A stretch of 64,000 nt of DNA from Corinectria fuckeliana. Its lineage: Eukaryota; Ascomycota; Sordariomycetes; Hypocreales; Nectriaceae. The stretch is taken from NCBI GenBank assembly GCA_019137255.1, contig WPDH01000008.1, forward strand, positions 248,001 through 312,000, given 5' to 3'. Below the pieces are notes generated by a model that was not told the origin of the DNA, searched no databases, and was given only the letters and a program-made list of their open reading frames with translations. The first letter of the stretch is position 1. Each line of letters starts with the position of its first letter. Both the position numbers and the translations under genes were made by a program. Shown in pieces: positions 57,701 to 64,000 of the stretch.

Positions 57701-58436
57701 CGTTCCCCTCCACCTCGTTCCCCTCCACCCTCCACCTTGACCCTCCACATTGGCCGTACCGTCAACCTCGACTCGACCACCCCCCCCGGCATGTTCCTAG
57801 GTTCTCTTCCCTAGTTTCATCTTCCACTGTCATTCCCTCACCACAGAAACAATGGTCACTTTGAGGACAGGACACACAGCATTCAACCTCCCCAAGAACC
57901 AATAGTATACGTCTCTCTCTCTCTCTCATCTTGACAAGTGATGCGGTTAAAAAAACACCCATCTCCCAACCTCTCTGGACTCGATTGCATCCGGTCCCGG
58001 CCACCTCTTTGAAACACAGCAAACTAATTACCACACCACCTGAAGTACATCAACAGCGCCTTCAGCGTGCGGCCCCACTACACCACAGTACCTACCTACC
58101 CAACACCGGCCGGCCACCAAGCACGGGCAGTCGGTAGCAGCCCAGCGTAGGCACCGCCGGCGCTACCTACTACTAAACCTTGAGGTTACGGGGGGGCGCA
58201 CTCAGAACGCACCTACACGCAGCCGCAGACGCAGACGCACGCAGCAGAGTCACCTCCCACCTCCCACCCACCACTACCCCGTCCTGCTCTGGGCTCCTCC
58301 AATACCTGGACGACCCTCCAACCCTCCTGCCCTCCCACCGAAAACCCGCATTGCCCAAGCGTGGGGGACATTTGCTTCTTCCAGCGTCCGGGTCAGCCTC
58401 TCACTCACCCTCTCCCTCTTTCGTTCCCTCCGCATC
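57701..58436 (+). promoter_or_regulatory. areA proximal promoter and leader with short upstream ORFs
   Basis: Pyrimidine-rich DNA with CT repeats (57911-57927). Three small ATG frames occur: 57791-57814 (7 codons), 57852-57905 (17 codons) and 57941-58012 (23 codons). No ATG lies between 58012 and the main start at 58437. Whether they are transcribed depends on the start site, which is not visible. Confidence 0.45.
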
Positions 58437-61400
58437 ATGCCCTCAACCTCCATAGCGACTCCCATCACCGTACAGAGTCCTGTAGACGCGATGAACCCAA
58501 CAATAACAGAGCACGATTTCCGCTTCCCGCGAAGGCCAGACGCTTGGCTGGCCGCCACCGCCAACATGAACGGCCATATGCATTCGGTCCAGCGCACCGC
58601 CCACCCTGGCGCACCCGGCGCCGGCGCCCGCGATATCTTCAACAATTTCGATGCCGACTCCTCCAAAGCGTACTCGGCCGCCAACGACTCCCTGCTCGGC
58701 TCGCCTCTTTTCCCCTCGCTCCAGGACGATGCTTCCCCCGCCGACCACAGCATCGACAAAATGCAGCAGGACGACCCTCTCGCGACCCAGGTCTGGAAAT
58801 TCTTCACAAGAACCAAGCTGCAGCTGCCAAACCAGCATCGCATGGAAAATCTGACCTGGCGCATGATGGCCCTCAGCATGCGCAAGCAGAAGCAGCAGAA
58901 GCAGCGGGAGGAGGAGGAGGAACGAAGGAAGAAGAACAGCGACGCCAACAATAGGTATGACCTCCCACCTTCTTATCCTCACATGTCATTCGTGCTCCAG
59001 TCTCTCGTGGCTCTCCCGTCAATCCGTCAACCATGACGTGCTGACAAGGGCCCTCGCAGGCTCGCCCGTCCCATGATGCAAAACACCCCCAGTGGCATAG
59101 CTCAGTTGCGAAAGTCGTCGGAGAACAACATGGCTCAGCCTGACGCCATGAATCTCGACGATTTCATCTTTTCCGACAACGCTGCGACCCCCATCAACTG
59201 CCCGTCGCCCGAGAGGCTAGGCGACGACAAGTCGGCTCATTCCATGGCCATCCCTATCAAATCCCGCAAGGAGCTTGCGCACCACTTCGTTCCTCAGTCT
59301 GTCCCGGTCCCGGCGCATCACCATCATGCTCAGCACAACGAGTTCGACTACGTCAACCGCCACCTTCGCAAGACGAGCATTGACGACCGCCGAGTGAGTT
59401 TTCTTCTTAGCAGCCGGCTTTCGGGGCTGGTTTAGTTCGCTAGATTTTCCAGTCCCCTCCTCCACCTTGACCGTGTCAATCCGCCGGCTTCGGCATGCGA
59501 ATGAAACTCAGAACCATAACTGACTGAGAACAACAGACACGAAAACGCCCTGCCAACTTTTCTCCTCATGTCCCTGCTGTCAACAGCAGCTCCGCGGCTC
59601 AGAATGACCTGGAACTTGACTCTGAACTCCATGACTATTCCCTGGACAACTCGCATCCCGCCAGCATGCCGCAGCAGACCAACCAGAACCAGATGGGCAG
59701 CGTCCCCTTCGCCCTCGACACCTTCATGGAGAACGACCCCATCGTCAACTCCGCAGGCCCTTTCCATCAGAACTTCTCCTTCTCTCCATCCACCTCCCCC
59801 ATGATACCCAACGGCCCATTCTCCAGCATGTACCAAAACTCAGCCGTCCAATCCTCGTCTCTCAACAATGTCGACCTATACTCACCCCCTGGATCAGCCT
59901 ACCAGTCGACAGTTTCCACCCCGCACCCTCTACCCGAGCATGAAGGGTTCTACTTCGGATCGCAAGATGCGCGCTCGCAACGACCCCAGGGGTTCCCCAC
60001 TGGCCCTCAGAGCATGGGCAACATGATGGGCCAGCAGTTCATGTACAACGGCAACAACGGCAACAGCAACGGCAATCCACCCATGTTCTCGGCCCCAGGC
60101 ACGAACTCCGAATCCATTACTGCATACAGCACCGCACCTGGGTCATTTGGACACGTCGACCCGTCTCAAGTCTTCCAACACGACCAGCAGGTCACTTCTC
60201 CCACCATGCAGATGCAGCAGGACAACATGTTTTCCTTTGGCGCCGACTCCGATGAAGAAGACAACAACGCCTTTGCTGATCGGAACATGGCCATGCACAA
60301 GGATCTCTCATCGTCCCTCGACGAGAACGGATCTCTAGGCTGGGATGCATCATTACCAGGCCAATTCAGCACACAGGCCGCGCGCTTTCCGGGTGGGCCT
60401 ACTCGAAAACAGGTCATGATTGGAGGAACTACAACCGAATTCGTCGAGGCGAATGGAGAGTGGGAGAATGGGTTATCGAGGTCTCAGTCTCAGTCGTTCC
60501 GGTCTGGCGGCCCCAGAAGGCAGTCCAAGCTTACGAGGAATGCCTCTACCCCTTCCCACCTCGCAGGGAAACATAATGGATTTGAGCAGCTGGCCCAATC
60601 CATGCCCATCTCACCAGCAGGTGACGGAAACGGCGGCATGTCTGGATTTTCCTCCGTCGCGCCCAGTCGACCATCGTCTCCGCCAGGGTCTAAGCATGGC
60701 TCCACGACCAACCTGCAAGGAGCCGCCGGCAACGGTGGTGACGGGAATACTCCGACCACGTGCACCAACTGCTTCACCCAGACGACCCCTCTCTGGAGAC
60801 GTAACCCCGAGGGTCAGCCGTTGTGCAACGCTTGTGGCTTGTTCTTGAAGTTGCACGGCGTCGTCCGACCGTTGAGCTTGAAGACAGACGTCATCAAGAA
60901 GAGAAACCGTGGCTCCGGTTCCAACTTGCCAGTGGGAGGGACCAGCACCAGATCTAAGAAGAGCGCTAGCACCGCAGCTTCTCGCAAGAACTCTTCGCTT
61001 TCGATGTCAACGGCAGTCAACACTAGCAAAAATAGCAGTAGCCAGCCAAACAAGATCGTCACCACTCCACCCGCATCCAACCGGGCTTCAAGCAACAAGG
61101 ACGCGGAGAGTCCTTCCAGTGGTCCTACTTCTGGAGGCAACACCGCTGGAAGCACCCCGAATAGCCATTTTGGAGGCACTGGCTCTTCTAGCGGTACAGT
61201 GGGAGGCAAGGGTGTGGTCCCGATTGCCGCCGCCCCCCCGAAGACGAGTCCCGGGCCAGGCGCGTCTTCCATCTCGAGGCCCGCCACAGTCTCTTCAAAA
61301 CGACAACGTCGGCATAGCAAGAGTACCACGGCCGATGCCCCAATCAGCATGGACATCGACAGTCCCGAATCCACAGGGTCCAGCGAAGCAGCCCGCCCAA

Positions 61401-61588
61401 TGGGTTCCTCTACTGGCCTCTCGAATGGCCTGCCCGGAGGCATGTCGTCCAGTGGTTTTGGCATGAACCAACGTACTCCTATGGGGACAGGAATGATCAG
61501 CATGTCCGGCAGCCAGGCCAATATGCTGAACGGAGCGGGCGGTTCGGCTGGACCCCAAGAATGGGAATGGCTGACGATGAGTCTATGA
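58437..61588 (+). CDS. areA: GATA-type global nitrogen regulator AreA/NIT2
   Basis: Transcription factor that activates use of secondary nitrogen sources when ammonium and glutamine are scarce. Three exons, 58437-58954, 59060-59393 and 59537-61588, 967 residues; introns of 105 and 143 nt, GT-AG, phases agree. Seen: N-terminal TITEHDFRFPRRPDAW, the DUF1752 block (about residues 110-145, DDPLATQVWKFFTRTK and MENLTWRMMALSM) followed by a charged KQKQ/EEEE helix, and acidic Ser/Asn-rich activation regions. One zinc finger, Cys693-x2-Cys696-x17-Cys714-x2-Cys717, has the family sequence TPLWRRNPEGQPLCNACGLF and a basic tail (LKTDVIKKRNRG). The last residues, EWEWLTMSL, are the conserved end that in Aspergillus binds the repressor NmrA. 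A longer N-terminus from an upstream exon, as in some orthologues, cannot be excluded. Confidence 0.95.
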
Positions 61589-63451
61589 TCACGACAACGA
61601 TCACCACCACTTTACATCTTCCCCGCACTTCGCAGGAAGGGGCGGTTAATATGCGATTGATTCAATATCCTGGATTCTTTCGCACACGGGTCATGTCAGG
61701 GCTGGATATCCTGGCGAAGGCTTACGTTTACTTTCCGGCGCCAGCGTAGTCACGACACGACGAGATAACCCATCTTTTTGAGCGGCGTTTTGGGAGAACG
61801 CGGGAATCGTTTCATTTGCGTTTGCTCTCGCTTGGGAACTTGATACCTCTAACGGATATATGGCAATATATGGCAGATTGTTACTCTCGATTTACGACAC
61901 TCTGATATCTGCAACATCACACACCCATGTCTTGGAGTGTCAAAGGCATCGAGCACATGCCTGGGATGGAAGATCTTCCAGCATCGACGAGTCGACTATG
62001 AACAACATGACACATGGGATTTGTCACGGTTCAACCGCAATGGCTCGTTGGAGATGCTCGGGCAAATGATGCATGAGACATGAGATGTTGGCAGGCAGGA
62101 ATGGATTTGGGCTTCTTGTTGTCTGGAATTCACGATAGAGAGAAGACGTGGGAACGTCGACGACTCGGTTCTTTTTGACGCGCATATTCAAGGCGGGTGG
62201 AAATACCCTTATTTTTTCACGATAGATTACACGCACACCCGCCGCGCGCATTCAAGAAGTCGATGTGATTTTCAAGTGCATTGATGGACGGATCCTGGGG
62301 CTTCGATCTATGTTATAAATCCACACTACTATCACGGACTTTCTGGTTTGGCATTCGCTGCTCTTTGCAAAGTGGAACAGTCTTTTGGTGTATATTTTCC
62401 CGCTGTATTTGTCTTGAACGATATCCTACGAATGATTTTGCATGCAAAGGAGGAGAGGAGAACCATGTATATTGGCGGGTCGTGACGGGTGGTTTCTGTT
62501 TCTTCATGTCAGGTCCTTGGGATCCTGTTTCTCGCTCGCCTGCTTGGTGATGAAGTTGAGGTCGCAGGGGCAAGGCGATGGCGAATGCTTGGGTGTATTC
62601 TCAATAGACGCGGCAGCAGTTGGCTGGGCTCGGTTTTTTCTTCTTAATAGAGATGCCATCAGATACCTTTTTATACATATCATGAACTTGCTACTTAGCT
62701 GTGTTTGTTGGGTCGATCCTTGATGTTCAACCGCACCACCTCCGCCGTTTCGGTACGAAAGGCAAGAAAAAAAAAGGTTACTTACTCTATATATGAGACC
62801 ACCATAAAAAGAGCCAAGTACTTTGACTGCGACTTGGACATAACCTCATAATTAACCTGTGGCCCGTCTTGGCACGTAAAGGCAAGGGATAGGCAATCCC
62901 AAGCACATAGGGAACATAGGGAATAGTCAAGACATGGCTATGCTATTTCAGAGAACCTTTTCACGATAGCATTTCTGTCTATCTATTTTGTTTAGTCATC
63001 GAAACTGCGGATTCAGACAGACAGCCCATATATTTCGTCTCTCTTCCGTCGTCGGCCATTATACCCGAAGCCTGAACCGCACCAACTGCATGCACGCGCA
63101 GACTCCCTTCCCTTTCGGAACCCATCCGTTTCCAGTCCCGTTGAACTCCGTTCGTCCAGCAAAAAGCGGAGGCAAAAGCAAAAGCATAAGTAAAACAAAG
63201 TAAAGACTTGGCGAAACATGCGGCGGGAAGACGTCACATGATGATGATACAGAAACGCCGTGAAACAAAATAAGAGGAGAGAAAGAAGAGAAGAAGAAGG
63301 AAAAAGGCCGGTTAACCTGCAGGCCCTCCTTCATCATCATCATCCATCCTACGATGCCCTCACAACCGCCGTCTTGCGATGGCTAAAACAGAGCCCTGCC
63401 GCGACTCACGAATCCACGCCAGTCGAGCTTTTTGGGACTTGATCGCTCGCT
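61589..63451. other. Convergent 3' intergenic spacer
   Basis: 1.9 kb between areA (+) and the DBF2-like gene (-). It probably includes a long areA 3' untranslated region. Only short domain-free frames are present. Confidence 0.45.
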
Positions 63452-64000
63452 CTAGAGCATTGTCCCGAACGTGTCATCTGTGGGGATGCGCTTCCGTGGG
63501 CTGCCGCCATCTTCAGTGGCGGGCTTGCGGTGCCTGAACGTGAAACCAACGAAGAGGCCCTTGCTCATCGGGTCTTCGCGCTCAGCCATGGTCTCGAGGG
63601 CCTGTTGCTTCTCGTGGACCTCCTTGTACTTGGCCATGTCAGCTTCGTTGCTGAAATCGTCAAAGTAACCAGCGTCCGTCTCCGAGTCCAGCTCGGGGAC
63701 AAAGGGCGCCCGGGTTTGACGAAGAGTCTCCCAGTCGACTTCGGCAAAGTAGTGGTGGTTGTAGATATCCTTAATATTGGAGAAACGTCGCGTTCTGGAG
63801 TTGATGCATCTGTCGTGGGTTAGTGGACAGAAGAGCTCGTAGTGGAAGACGAGATTAGACTTACGTGCATATGAAGTTCCAAGTTCGGTTGCTCAGGAAG
63901 TAGTTGGGGTCCTCCCACACAGGCCTCTTCAGCACCTCCTTCCAGTGCTTCAGATTGCGCCAAGTCTCATCAGGAGTAGCACCCGCAAAGGGAGGGAATC
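63452..64000 (-). CDS. dbf2: DBF2/SID2-type NDR protein kinase, C-terminal part
   Basis: AGC-group kinase of the septation-initiation/mitotic-exit network; only the 3' end is inside the window. Exons: 64000-63865 (continuing beyond the edge) and 63809-63452. The 55-nt intron (63864-63810) has a GTAAGT donor, a CACTAACCC branch and a GACAG acceptor, joining ICT to CINSRTRR. Seen: the end of the kinase domain (FPPFAGATPDETWRNLKHWK) and RTWNFICTCINSRTRR. Then the AGC C-tail: VDWETLRQTRAPFVPELDSE, YFDDFSNEADMAKYKEVHEK, and the hydrophobic motif FVGFTFRHRKP. It ends DDTFGTML. The YFDDF/FTFRHR tail separates it from the COT1/Orb6 branch. Converges with areA. Confidence 0.92.

Overview
The window is nuclear DNA of a filamentous ascomycete (Pezizomycotina, most likely Sordariomycetes). 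The evidence is: short spliceosomal introns (48-105 nt for most) with GTAAGT-like donors and CTAAC branch sites, a tef1 gene with the characteristic 5-nt first coding exon, an AreA/NIT2 nitrogen regulator, and AT-rich transposon relics carrying the footprint of repeat-induced point mutation (RIP). No prokaryotic, viral or organellar gene is seen. Most exon borders were rebuilt by hand from splice signals, reading phase and family conservation.

Left part (1-14.8 kb): the 5'-truncated SLS1-like mitochondrial regulator (+) converges on tef1 (-). Then comes a gene-free stretch with one probable intron-containing tRNA-Arg(CCU), a TETRAN/MFSD10-like MFS transporter (-) and a six-exon cytochrome P450 (-). 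From 14.8 to 23.0 kb no gene is recognisable.

Middle part (23-40.1 kb): a housekeeping-rich block. In order it holds YAE1 (+), a GPI-anchored wall protein with a duplicated promoter segment (+), CENP-O/Mcm21 with a GC-AG intron (-), an acetyl-CoA transporter (+), phosphopantothenate-cysteine ligase (+), an intronless GC-rich TPR protein (-), a monocarboxylate-type MFS transporter (-) and a WBP11-type splicing factor (-).

Right part (40.1-64 kb): a repeat-bearing, gene-poor segment. It contains a broken full-length phosphoserine aminotransferase copy that still holds an intron, a single-pass membrane protein, and two RIP-degraded Mutator-like elements (2.7 kb each) with about 53-bp terminal inverted repeats and 8-9 bp target duplications. 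After about 5.9 kb without a recognised gene come areA/nit-2 (+) and the 3' end of a DBF2/SID2 kinase gene (-).

The genes do not form a single pathway or an evident biosynthetic cluster. The points most worth following are the paired AGCATAC boxes conserved in otherwise divergent transposon ends, the CIA-targeting-like C-terminal tripeptide on YAE1, the phosphoserine aminotransferase relic, and the possibly transferred TPR gene.
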